This document shows, in pieces, positions 33,345 to 40,484 of a stretch of DNA of 64,000 bases (positions are counted from its first letter, which is position 1; every line of letters starts with the position of its first letter). The notes beneath the pieces are model-generated. The model searched no databases. It had not been told where the DNA came from and saw nothing but the letters and a program-made list of their open reading frames with translations. Source of the stretch: JBBROS01 sp965260935 (GTDB taxonomy: Bacteria > Pseudomonadota > Alphaproteobacteria > Acetobacterales > Acetobacteraceae); NCBI GenBank assembly GCA_965260935.1, contig OZ253374.1:3038001-3102000 (forward strand), read 5' to 3'. The translations under genes and the position numbers were made by a program.

Positions 33345-34244
33345 ATGGACACCCACCCCCGCGTCCACGACGAGACCCGCTCGCAATTCGGCGGCCTCAT
33401 CCCCGATGAATCCGAGCTCACCGCCCACGTCAGGATCGAGCCCGGCCGCTCCTACGGCTTCTTCACCGACACCACGGTTTGCATCGGCTGCAAGGCCTGC
33501 GAGGTCGCCTGCAAGGAGTGGAACAACCTCCCCGCCGACAACATCGGCCTCACCGGCCAGAGCTACGACAACACCGGCTCGCTGTCCGCCAACTCCTGGC
33601 GTCACGTCGCCTTCGTCGAGAAGAAGGGCGCGTGCGGCGGCGTGCGCGACAACGCAAGCGGCGCGTTCCAGGCCGGCTGGCTGATGATGAGCGACGTGTG
33701 CAAGCACTGCCACAACGCCCCCTGCCTCGAAGCCTGCCCCACCGGCGCACTGTTCAAGACCGAGTTCGACACCGTGGTCGTCCAGCAGGACATCTGCAAC
33801 GGCTGCGGCTATTGCGTCCCCGCCTGCCCCTTCGGCGTAGTGGACCTCAGCGCCATCGACGGCAAGGCGCACAAGTGCACCCTGTGCTACGACCGCCTCA
33901 AAGGCGGCCTCGAGCCTGCCTGCGCCAAGGCCTGCCCCACCGACAGCATCCAGTTCGGCGAGCTGTCCGACCTGCAGGACCGCGCCAGGACACGGGTCGA
34001 GACGCTGCACGAGGCCGGCCTCGGCAGCGCCTACCTCTACGGCGTCCCGGATTCGCCGGGGGCGACCGGCGGCCTCGGCCACCTCAACGCCTTCTTCCTG
34101 CTGACCGAGCGCCCCGAAACCTACAACCTGCCCGCCGCCCCGACCCGCGCATCCCGTCGCGTGGCCCCAAGCCTGCTGTCCGGATTGGCCGCGGTCGCCG
34201 GTCTGGCCCTCGCCGCCGCAACCCTGTTCGCCCGGCGCGACTGA
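33345..34244 (+). CDS. Formate dehydrogenase iron-sulfur (beta) subunit
   Basis: A 299-aa ferredoxin-like electron-transfer subunit with four cysteine clusters: VCIGCKACEVACKEW (from residue 46), VCKHCHNAPCLEACP, ICNGCGYCVPACPFG and CTLCYDRLKGGLEPACAKACP. Together they bind four [4Fe-4S] centres as in FdnH/FdoH. The C-terminus carries one hydrophobic span (about 272-292, PSLLSGLAAVAGLALAAATL) that anchors it in the membrane. It passes electrons from the selenoenzyme subunit to the NrfD-type subunit. GAGGAG precedes the ATG at 33345; the frame is open earlier but that extension has no homology-like content. It is followed 7 nt later by the membrane-subunit gene. Confidence 0.95.
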   Translation: MDTHPRVHDETRSQFGGLIPDESELTAHVRIEPGRSYGFFTDTTVCIGCKACEVACKEWNNLPADNIGLTGQSYDNTGSLSANSWRHVAFVEKKGACGGVRDNASGAFQAGWLMMSDVCKHCHNAPCLEACPTGALFKTEFDTVVVQQDICNGCGYCVPACPFGVVDLSAIDGKAHKCTLCYDRLKGGLEPACAKACPTDSIQFGELSDLQDRARTRVETLHEAGLGSAYLYGVPDSPGATGGLGHLNAFFLLTERPETYNLPAAPTRASRRVAPSLLSGLAAVAGLALAAATLFARRD

Positions 34245-34251
34245 GGCCCCC

Positions 34252-35322
34252 ATGCCCGAGACCGTCACTCCCTATGACCCGGACGACGCCCCCCTCGTCC
34301 CGCGCGACGCCCACGACACCATCGAAGCCCGCGGCGCCTGGACTGGCCCAACCTATTACGGCCGCTCGCAGCTCAAGCTGGCGCCGTTCGAGAACTGGGT
34401 GGTCGGCGGCTACGTCTTCCTGGCCGGCCTGTCCGGCTCGTCCGCCATCATCACCGCCATCGCCGACGCCAAGCGTGGCCCCGAAGCCGCCGGCCTGGTG
34501 CGGCGCGGGCGCTACCTCTCGCTCCTGGCGCCCACGCTCGGCTCCGGCCTGCTGATCTGGGACCTCTACTCGCCCAAGCGCTTCTACAACATGTTCCGCA
34601 TCGCCAAGAGCACCTCGCCGATGTCCATCGGCACCTGGACGCTCACCGCCTTCAGCGCCTTCGCCGGGATCAGCGCCGCGTCGCAGTTCCTGGCCGACCG
34701 CCTTCCCCGGCTGCGCTGGCTGCGCGCCCCGGCAAAAGTCGCCCAAGTCCCGGCCGCCGTCGCGGGCGCCGGCATCTCGACCTACACGGCAGCGCTCCTG
34801 GCCTCCACCAGCACGCCCCTCTGGGCCGCCGCCCCCGAGGCGATGGCGGTCCGCTTCGGCGCGTCCTCGGTTGTCACCGGCTCGTCGGCGCTTTTGCTGG
34901 GCGAACCCTCCCCCTCCGTGCGCCGCGCGCTGGCCGCGGTGTCGGTCGCCGCCCTCGTGACCGAACTCGCCGCCACCGCCGCCTCCCACGACGCCTACGA
35001 GCGCAAGGGCGTGGCCGAGGCGCTCGACGGCGGCTGGGGCCAGGTCGAGCGCCAGGGCGCGACCGGGCTGGGCGTCATGGCCCCGCTCGTGCTGCAGATG
35101 GCCTCTCTTACCCTGTCCCGCCGCCCCGGCAAGCTCTCGGCCCTCGCCGCCGTGGCCGGGCTGGCCGGCAGCCTGTTGCTCCGCGTCTCGATCATGGAAG
35201 CCGGCGACCGCTCGGCGTCGCGCCCCGAGATCAGCTTCCGCTTCTCCCAGCCGCGCAACCTGCCGCGGCGCGAGCGGCGGCAGCGGGTGCAACGCAGACG
35301 GGCAAACGCCCTGTCCCGATAG
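34252..35322 (+). CDS. NrfD/PsrC-type membrane subunit of formate dehydrogenase
   Basis: A 356-aa protein with about eight hydrophobic segments. It starts with a soluble N-terminus (TYYGRSQLKLAPFENWVVGGY) and then VFLAGLSGSSAIITAIADA, SLLAPTLGSGLLIWDLYSPK and ISIGTW-like MSIGTWTLTAFSAFAG. These are typical of NrfD/PsrC polysulfide-reductase subunits, which exchange electrons with quinone and carry no haem. It replaces the cytochrome b556 gamma subunit (FdnI) found in E. coli. The tail is strongly basic (RRERRQRVQRRRANALSR). It is the last gene of the operon. No obvious terminator was found after it; the degraded region at 35.3 kb follows. Confidence 0.88.
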   Translation: MPETVTPYDPDDAPLVPRDAHDTIEARGAWTGPTYYGRSQLKLAPFENWVVGGYVFLAGLSGSSAIITAIADAKRGPEAAGLVRRGRYLSLLAPTLGSGLLIWDLYSPKRFYNMFRIAKSTSPMSIGTWTLTAFSAFAGISAASQFLADRLPRLRWLRAPAKVAQVPAAVAGAGISTYTAALLASTSTPLWAAAPEAMAVRFGASSVVTGSSALLLGEPSPSVRRALAAVSVAALVTELAATAASHDAYERKGVAEALDGGWGQVERQGATGLGVMAPLVLQMASLTLSRRPGKLSALAAVAGLAGSLLLRVSIMEAGDRSASRPEISFRFSQPRNLPRRERRQRVQRRRANALSR

Positions 35323-35372
35323 GATTTGTCAGCCCCGGCTGTCGCGAGCCGCCAGACGCGTTATCCTGGGAC

Positions 35373-35606
35373 GTGACCGCCGCCGCCGACCCGACCGAAA
35401 CCTTCATCGCCCGCTGGGACGGCACCGCCATGGCCGAGCGGGCCAACTACGCCCCGTTCCTCTGCGAGCTGTGCGACATTTACAACACTGAATTATCGGC
35501 TGCGCTGGATGCAATGGCGCTGCGCTTCAGCGACGACCTGTCCCACCCTGGCGTTAACCGCCCGACCGAGCCTTTGTCCGTCAGCGCCGACGAATGGTTC
35601 GGATAG
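35373..35606 (+). pseudogene. Remnant of an MmeI-like DNA methyltransferase N-terminus
   Basis: The 77-codon GTG-initiated frame begins DPTETFIARWDG and TAMAERANYAPFLCELCD. This closely resembles the first about 40 residues of MmeI-like type IIG methyltransferases (FIARW, ERANY, FL.ELCD). After LCD the similarity stops and an unrelated stretch (YNTELSAALDAMALRFSDD) leads to a stop. The full enzyme would exceed 900 residues, so nearly all of it is missing. It lies 50 bp after the formate dehydrogenase operon and next to an IS element. I read it as a deletion scar. The second half could be the end of another lost gene. Confidence 0.6.
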
Positions 35607-35780
35607 TTCCTATGATACTTGAGCCGGAGTTCACAATTGTGGATGGAAAAGAAGCTCAGAACATTATCTGATATTCTGCTCCCTTATTCGTTACACGTCT
35701 AGCATCATCATGTCCCATACCGCCGGCTGTCCCACGGCAAGTAATAATAATTCCACGATTACCAGTCGCTTGGCTCACGA

Positions 35781-37034
35781 ATCCCCTCATTTGAGTTGAC
35801 CCTCTACTAGGCGCGATTCGGGCCGACTTCGTATGACCGCGGATAGCGGGTATGGAGTCTGGCGGTGGTCAAATTGGAGCGTCCGGACAAGCGGCTGTCG
35901 AATGTTCGGGGCTTCCTTGACGAGCTTTATGGTCGCGACCTGCATGCCAAGCGGGTTGAAGCCCTTGCGGGTGCCACGCTTGGCGTCATGGCGGGCGCTT
36001 CGCTCGCGGTGGCGACGATTGGCCAGGCGCTGGCGCAAGCACGGGGCTGGGTGACCAAGCATGCGATCAAGCAGGTCGACCGCCTGATAAGCAACGCCGG
36101 CATCGAGGTGTGGGACAGCTTCGCCCGCTGGGTCCCGCATCAGGTCAACGCCCGGCCCAGCATCCTGGTCGCGATGGACTGGACCGACTTCGACCATGAC
36201 GACCAGTCAACCCTCGTGCTGAGCCTGGTGACGGACCATGGCCGCGCGGCACCTCTGATATGGCTGACGGTATGGAAAGAGGAGATCGCGACACGGCGCA
36301 ACGACTACGAGGACGCGTGCCTGTGCCGCCTGGCCGAGACGGTGCCCCCGCAATGCCGGGTGACGATCCTGGCCGACCGTGGCTTCGGCGACCAGAAGCT
36401 GTTCGCCTTTCTGGGCCGGATCGGCTTTGGCTACGTCATCCGCTTCCGCGGCAACATCCGCGTGACCGATGCCGACGGCACGTCCAAGCCCGCCGCCGAG
36501 TGGGTGGGCAAGAGCGGCCGGGCGCGCAAGCTGCGCGATGCGCGGGTGACGGCCAAGGGGCAGCAGGTCGGCGCCGTTGTGTGCGTTCATGCCAAGGCGA
36601 TGAGGGAGCCCTGGTGCCTGGCCGCAAGCGACCCGGAGGCGTCGGCGGCGATGCTGGTCAACCACTATGCCCGCCGCTGGACCATCGAGCCGCAGTTCCG
36701 CGACACCAAGGATCTGCGCTTCGGCATGGGACTGTCGTCCACCCGCGTCGGCGAACCTATGCGCCGAGACCGGCTGCTGCTGGTCAGCGCCTTCGCGGTC
36801 GCGCTGCTGACGCTGCTCGGCGCGGTAGGCGAAAGCCTCGGCCTGGACCGGTTGCTCAAGTCCAACACCAGCCGGACCCGCACTCACTCGCTGTTTCGGC
36901 CGGGCTGCATACTCGACGAGCTCATCCCCAACATGCCCGAGCACCGCCTGCTGCCGCTCATGGAAGCGTTCGAGCAAGCGGTCTCAAAGGCACCAGATTT
37001 CAGCGGATTGTATGCTCAGGCGAAATGAGGGGAT
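35781..37034 (+). mobile_element. IS4-family insertion sequence, about 1,254 bp
   Basis: The ends share a perfect 12-bp inverted repeat ATCCCCTCATTT (35781-35792, and reverse complement at 37023-37034), with TGA matching again 4 bases further in. One transposase gene fills the element. The flanking 9-mers GGCTCACGA (35772-35780) and GGCTGAGGT (37035-37043) agree at 6 of 9 bases, consistent with an old, diverged target duplication. Its left and right flanks together reconstruct the lipoprotein gene described separately, which supports these boundaries. Confidence 0.82.
35865..37028 (+). CDS. IS4-family DDE transposase
   Basis: A 387-aa transposase with an intact DDE core: first Asp in VAMDWTDFDHD, second in TILADRGFGDQK. 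The Glu sits in the IS4 signature YARRWTIEPQFRDTK, which satisfies the Y-(2)R-(3)E-(6)K spacing. The N-terminal about 85 residues form the DNA-binding region. The start is a GTG at 35865. An ATG at 35834 is in another frame and is ignored. The frame has no stop or shift, so the element may still be active even though the gene it interrupts is decayed. The transposase stop lies 6 bp inside the right end. Confidence 0.93.
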   Translation: MVKLERPDKRLSNVRGFLDELYGRDLHAKRVEALAGATLGVMAGASLAVATIGQALAQARGWVTKHAIKQVDRLISNAGIEVWDSFARWVPHQVNARPSILVAMDWTDFDHDDQSTLVLSLVTDHGRAAPLIWLTVWKEEIATRRNDYEDACLCRLAETVPPQCRVTILADRGFGDQKLFAFLGRIGFGYVIRFRGNIRVTDADGTSKPAAEWVGKSGRARKLRDARVTAKGQQVGAVVCVHAKAMREPWCLAASDPEASAAMLVNHYARRWTIEPQFRDTKDLRFGMGLSSTRVGEPMRRDRLLLVSAFAVALLTLLGAVGESLGLDRLLKSNTSRTRTHSLFRPGCILDELIPNMPEHRLLPLMEAFEQAVSKAPDFSGLYAQAK

Positions 37035-37572
37035 GGCTGAGGTCGCTTGGAGGAGAAAATTACCTTCTGTCGCAGTAGTGGCGTTGGTATTTGATCCATA
37101 TGCATTCCGCGGGGTGTATTGATTACGGCGTAACTGTTGCTGACCGCCCCGGTTAAGCCCAATCGATAATGTCCCTTCAAAACCTCTCCATCGGGCATAG
37201 TCGCAGATGCAGGACCGTGTCCTGTCCCGTAAAGCGTGACATCAATCTTCGGAGTGCCTGTGAACTCTGCCGTGCTGTTTAGAGAACTATATCAACAGCA
37301 CGCGCGCAGGCTGTTAGGGTCAACAGAGCGCCTACCACAAACCATTTCATCCCATGCCCTCCAGATGCCTTATGCAGAGCCAGTCTCGCGAGACCAGCTA
37401 ACCTAACGGGCCTCTAGCAGAGTTCACGCCGATTTCGGAAGTTGTCAGACAGAGCGCAATGGACGCAGCTTTGCCGTGCAGACACGCCCCGGCGCAATCA
37501 TAACGCTGGCCTGCCAGCCATCCCTGCGGCAGCATCCCCGCAACTCCCGGCAACAACGGCAAGAGGAAACGG

Positions 37573-38346
37573 ATGTACAACGAGAAGTTCAGGCTCGACG
37601 GGCGGGTGGCCGTCGTGACCGGCGGAGGGCGCGGCATCGGGCTTGCCTGCGCCGAGGCCCTGTCCGAGCACGGCGCGACCGTCGTGATCGCCGATATCGA
37701 CCTCTCGATCGCCGAGGAGGGCCGCGACGCACTGCGGCGGAAGGGCTACAAGCCCGGCGTCGCCCGGCTCGACGTCACCCAGTCCGACGAGGTGGACGCC
37801 CTCGCGCGGGACGTGGTGCGCGAGCATGGCCGGGTCGACGTGCTGGTGGCCAACGCCGGCATCGCCCGTTCCGGCATTCCGTCGGAGGACGTGACCGACG
37901 AGGATTGGCTCGCCGTCAACGACGTCAACTACAACGGCGTGTTCTGGTGCGACCGCGCTTTCGGGCGCCTGATGCTGCAGGCCGGGCGCGGGTCGGTCGT
38001 CAACATCGGCTCCATGTCCGGGATCATCTCCAACCGCCCGCAGGAGCAGCCGCACTACAACGGCGCCAAGGCGGCGGTGCATCAGCTTACGCGCTCCCTG
38101 GCGGCGGAATGGGCCGGGCGCGGCGTGCGGGTGAACGCGGTCGCGCCGACCTACATCGAAACGCCGCTGCTCAAATCCGGCGGCTTGGACCCGTCCATGA
38201 TGGACGCCTGGCTGCGCGACACGCCGATGGGACGGCTCGGGCAGCCGGACGAGGTCGCCTCCGTCGTGCACTTCCTCGCCTCCGACGCGTCCAGCCTGAT
38301 GACGGGCGCCGTCGTGGCCGTCGATGGCGGGTTCACCTGCTGGTGA
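37573..38346 (+). CDS. Short-chain dehydrogenase/reductase
   Basis: A 257-aa classical SDR. It has the cofactor motif VTGGGRGIGLA, Asp in IADIDLSI (suggesting NAD preference), the NAG motif LVANAGIARSG, catalytic Ser in VNIGSMSGI and the YNGAK active-site pair. The C-terminal MTGAVVAVDGGFTCW strand is typical. It oxidises or reduces an alcohol/ketone pair, probably of a sugar alcohol or hydroxy acid; the substrate is not evident. AGAGGAAAC precedes the ATG at 37573. It is convergent with the D-threonine-aldolase-like gene, 18 nt between stops. The 222 bp upstream to 37351 show no gene. Confidence 0.92.
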   Translation: MYNEKFRLDGRVAVVTGGGRGIGLACAEALSEHGATVVIADIDLSIAEEGRDALRRKGYKPGVARLDVTQSDEVDALARDVVREHGRVDVLVANAGIARSGIPSEDVTDEDWLAVNDVNYNGVFWCDRAFGRLMLQAGRGSVVNIGSMSGIISNRPQEQPHYNGAKAAVHQLTRSLAAEWAGRGVRVNAVAPTYIETPLLKSGGLDPSMMDAWLRDTPMGRLGQPDEVASVVHFLASDASSLMTGAVVAVDGGFTCW

Positions 38347-38364
38347 GCCGCGTGGCCCCGCGCC

Positions 38365-39420
38365 TCACACGGTCCGCCCGCGCGCGGCGACGGGCCAGAT
38401 GTCCGCCACCTCCCCGCCCCGGCTGGCGACGACGCGGTCGTGCAGGTTGCTCACGGCGCAGACGTGGTTCGGCAGGATGCGCACCCGCTCGCCAAGCGCC
38501 GGCTTGCCGCGGCAGGCGGAAAGATCGACCATGCCGTGCTCCTCGCTCAGCCGCTCGATCACCGCGTCGGGGTAATCCAGCAGCAAGCCGTAGCCCGCGC
38601 CGAACTCGGCCGCCACGAGGTCGCTCGACAACGACTTGGAGCCGGCGTCGATGATCGCGCGGTCCTGCGTCGGCCGACTGACGACGGTTGCCAGCACCTC
38701 CAGGGCGCAATCCTCCAACGCCGCGGCGCCCGCGCCGACCGTGGCCCGGTCCTGATAGATGTAGGTGCCGACCCGCACCTCGGTCACGCCCTCGATCTCG
38801 TGCGCGCGCCACCCCCTCGGCGTGCCGCCGCCCGAAACGGTCGGGATCGGGATGCCCACTTCAGCGAAGGCGGCCTTGGCTGCGCCGGCGAACGTGGCGG
38901 TGGCGGCGCTGCTCGGGTAGGTCATCAGCCCGTCGAACCGTAGCCCGGCCGCCAGAACGGCGCGCGCCAGTTGCAGCGCCTCGTCCACCGAGGTCACGCC
39001 GGTCCGCTTGTTGCCGCTGTCGAACTCGATCAGCACCCCGACCGGCGCTTGCGCGGCCCGCGCCGCTTCCGCCGCCGTTTCGAGCGCGAGCGGGTTGTCG
39101 GCCGCGACCTGCATCCGCACGCGCCGGGCAAGGGCCGCGAGCCGCAACGCCTTGGCCGGGCCGATCAGCGGATAGGAGACCAGGATGTCCGCAAGCCCGG
39201 CATCGGCCATCACCTCGGCCTCGCCAAGCTTCTGGCAGGTGACGCCGACGGCCCCCAGCTCCATCTGCCGTCGCGCCAGGTGCGGCAGCTTGTGGGTTTT
39301 GATATGCGGGCGCAACCGCAGGCCATGCCGGTCGCAGTAGGCCTGCATCCGCGCCAGGTTGCGCTCCATGCGGTCGAGATCGATGACCGGAACCGGCGTT
39401 TCAAGCTGGTCGATGTTCAT
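38365..39420 (-). CDS. D-threonine aldolase / D-serine dehydratase-like PLP enzyme (alanine-racemase fold)
   Basis: A 351-aa fold-type III PLP enzyme. The PLP lysine lies in LRPHIKTHKLPHLARRQ. The barrel core GVLIEFDSGNKRTGV is the D-threonine-aldolase pattern. The C-terminal domain carries a metal-site His and Cys in ILPNHVCAVSNLHD, as in metal-activated D-threonine aldolases and D-serine dehydratases. It likely cleaves a D-3-hydroxyamino acid or related compound. The start at 39420 is an ATG immediately before the conserved region, divergent from the purine-catabolic genes (200 bp between starts). No racemase or transporter is adjacent to define the substrate. Confidence 0.88.
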   Translation of the reverse strand: MNIDQLETPVPVIDLDRMERNLARMQAYCDRHGLRLRPHIKTHKLPHLARRQMELGAVGVTCQKLGEAEVMADAGLADILVSYPLIGPAKALRLAALARRVRMQVAADNPLALETAAEAARAAQAPVGVLIEFDSGNKRTGVTSVDEALQLARAVLAAGLRFDGLMTYPSSAATATFAGAAKAAFAEVGIPIPTVSGGGTPRGWRAHEIEGVTEVRVGTYIYQDRATVGAGAAALEDCALEVLATVVSRPTQDRAIIDAGSKSLSSDLVAAEFGAGYGLLLDYPDAVIERLSEEHGMVDLSACRGKPALGERVRILPNHVCAVSNLHDRVVASRGGEVADIWPVAARGRTV

Positions 39421-39620
39421 GGCGAAGCCCCCCAGCCGCCAAGCGGCACTGCGATCCAGCCGGTCTCCGGCACTACCCGGCCGCCAGTCAAGGGGTGGAC
39501 AATTTTGTGTCCGTTACGCCGGTTTTGGTGCGCGGGTTCCTACCAGCCTGCAGCCTCCGCCGCAACAGCAATAATCGGGTGCGTCCATCACCGTTATGGG
39601 CGCAAGCGGCATTGCGTGGT

Positions 39621-40484
39621 ATGGAAATTGCCCGCCTCAGGGAAGCCGTGGATCTCAGCACCGTCACCCAATTCCTCACGCCGCAACGGCATTCCGATCT
39701 CCCTCCTTGGCAGGGGGGCGACGCATGGCTCGCTGGCGGCACCTGGCTGTTTTCCGAACCCCAGCCCGCGCTCCGGCGGCTCATCGATCTGACCACCCTC
39801 GGATGGGAGCCGGTGGTGCGATCCGAGCGCCGGCTGGCCATCGCTGCCACCTGCACAATCGAGTGTCTCGCGGCCTACGCCGCCGCCGCCGGCCTGCCCG
39901 CGGGCGCGCTCATCCGCCAATGCTGCCATTCGCTGCTCGGCTCGTTCAAGGTGCTGGCCATGGCGACGGTCGGCGGCAACATCTGCACCGCGCTGCCCGC
40001 CGGGCCGATGATCGCGCTGGCCGCGGCGCTCGACGCCGAAGCGGTGATCTGGCCCGGGGGCGATGCCGGCCTCGAACGGCGATGCGGCATCCCCGCCCTG
40101 ATCCGCGGGCCGCAGCGCACCGCCCTCGCGCCGGGCGACATCCTGCGCGCGGTCGAGATCCCCTCCCCGGCCTTGCGCCGCAGAACCGCGTTCCGCCGCA
40201 TCTCCCTCAACCCGCTCGGGCGCTCCGCCGCCCTCCTCATCGGCACGCTCGACCCGGACACCCAGGCCTTCGCGCTGACAGTGACTGCTTCGACGCCGAG
40301 GCCGTTCCACCTTTCCTTCCCCGCCATCCCGTCCGCGCCCGCCCTCCTCGCCGCGATCCATGGCGCAGCCGAGCCCGGCGGCTGGTATGACGACATCCAC
40401 GGCGCTCCTGGCTGGCGACGGCACGTAACCCGGCTCCTCGCGGCGGAAATCCGCGACGAGCTATCCACGGGCGTTCAACCATGA
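39621..40484 (+). CDS. Xanthine dehydrogenase-family FAD-binding subunit
   Basis: A 287-aa protein with the vanillyl-alcohol-oxidase/CO-dehydrogenase FAD fold. The N-terminal AWLAGGTWLFSEPQP region is a variant of the AGGTDL FAD loop. The pyrophosphate-binding segment reads FKVLAMATVGGNICTALPAGP, and a C-terminal lobe follows (FRRISLNPLGRSAALL). It carries electrons from iron-sulfur to NAD+ or another acceptor. The ATG at 39621 was chosen because the conserved sequence begins right after it; the frame is open from 39495. The stop overlaps the start of the fused iron-sulfur/molybdenum gene by 4 nt, so the two subunits are coupled. Confidence 0.86.
   Translation: MEIARLREAVDLSTVTQFLTPQRHSDLPPWQGGDAWLAGGTWLFSEPQPALRRLIDLTTLGWEPVVRSERRLAIAATCTIECLAAYAAAAGLPAGALIRQCCHSLLGSFKVLAMATVGGNICTALPAGPMIALAAALDAEAVIWPGGDAGLERRCGIPALIRGPQRTALAPGDILRAVEIPSPALRRRTAFRRISLNPLGRSAALLIGTLDPDTQAFALTVTASTPRPFHLSFPAIPSAPALLAAIHGAAEPGGWYDDIHGAPGWRRHVTRLLAAEIRDELSTGVQP

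Larger units (their letters stand above)
35656..37350 (-). pseudogene. Small lipoprotein gene, frameshifted and interrupted by the IS4-family element
   Basis: On the minus strand an ATG at 37350 after GGAGGG opens a lipoprotein signal (MKWFVVGALLTLTAC). The frame breaks at codon 24. In another frame it continues as STAEFTGTPKIDVTLYGTGH and MPDGEVLKGHYRLGLTGAVS, then shifts again to AYGSNTNATTATEGNFLLQA up to the IS at 37034. Beyond the IS (35780 down to the stop at 35656) the same protein resumes as ATGNRGIIITCRGTAGGMGH and ends EYQIMF. Removing the IS and one copy of a 9-bp target duplication puts QATSA and QATGNRG back in one frame. The gene therefore carried at least two frameshifts besides the insertion. 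Function unknown. Confidence 0.7.
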
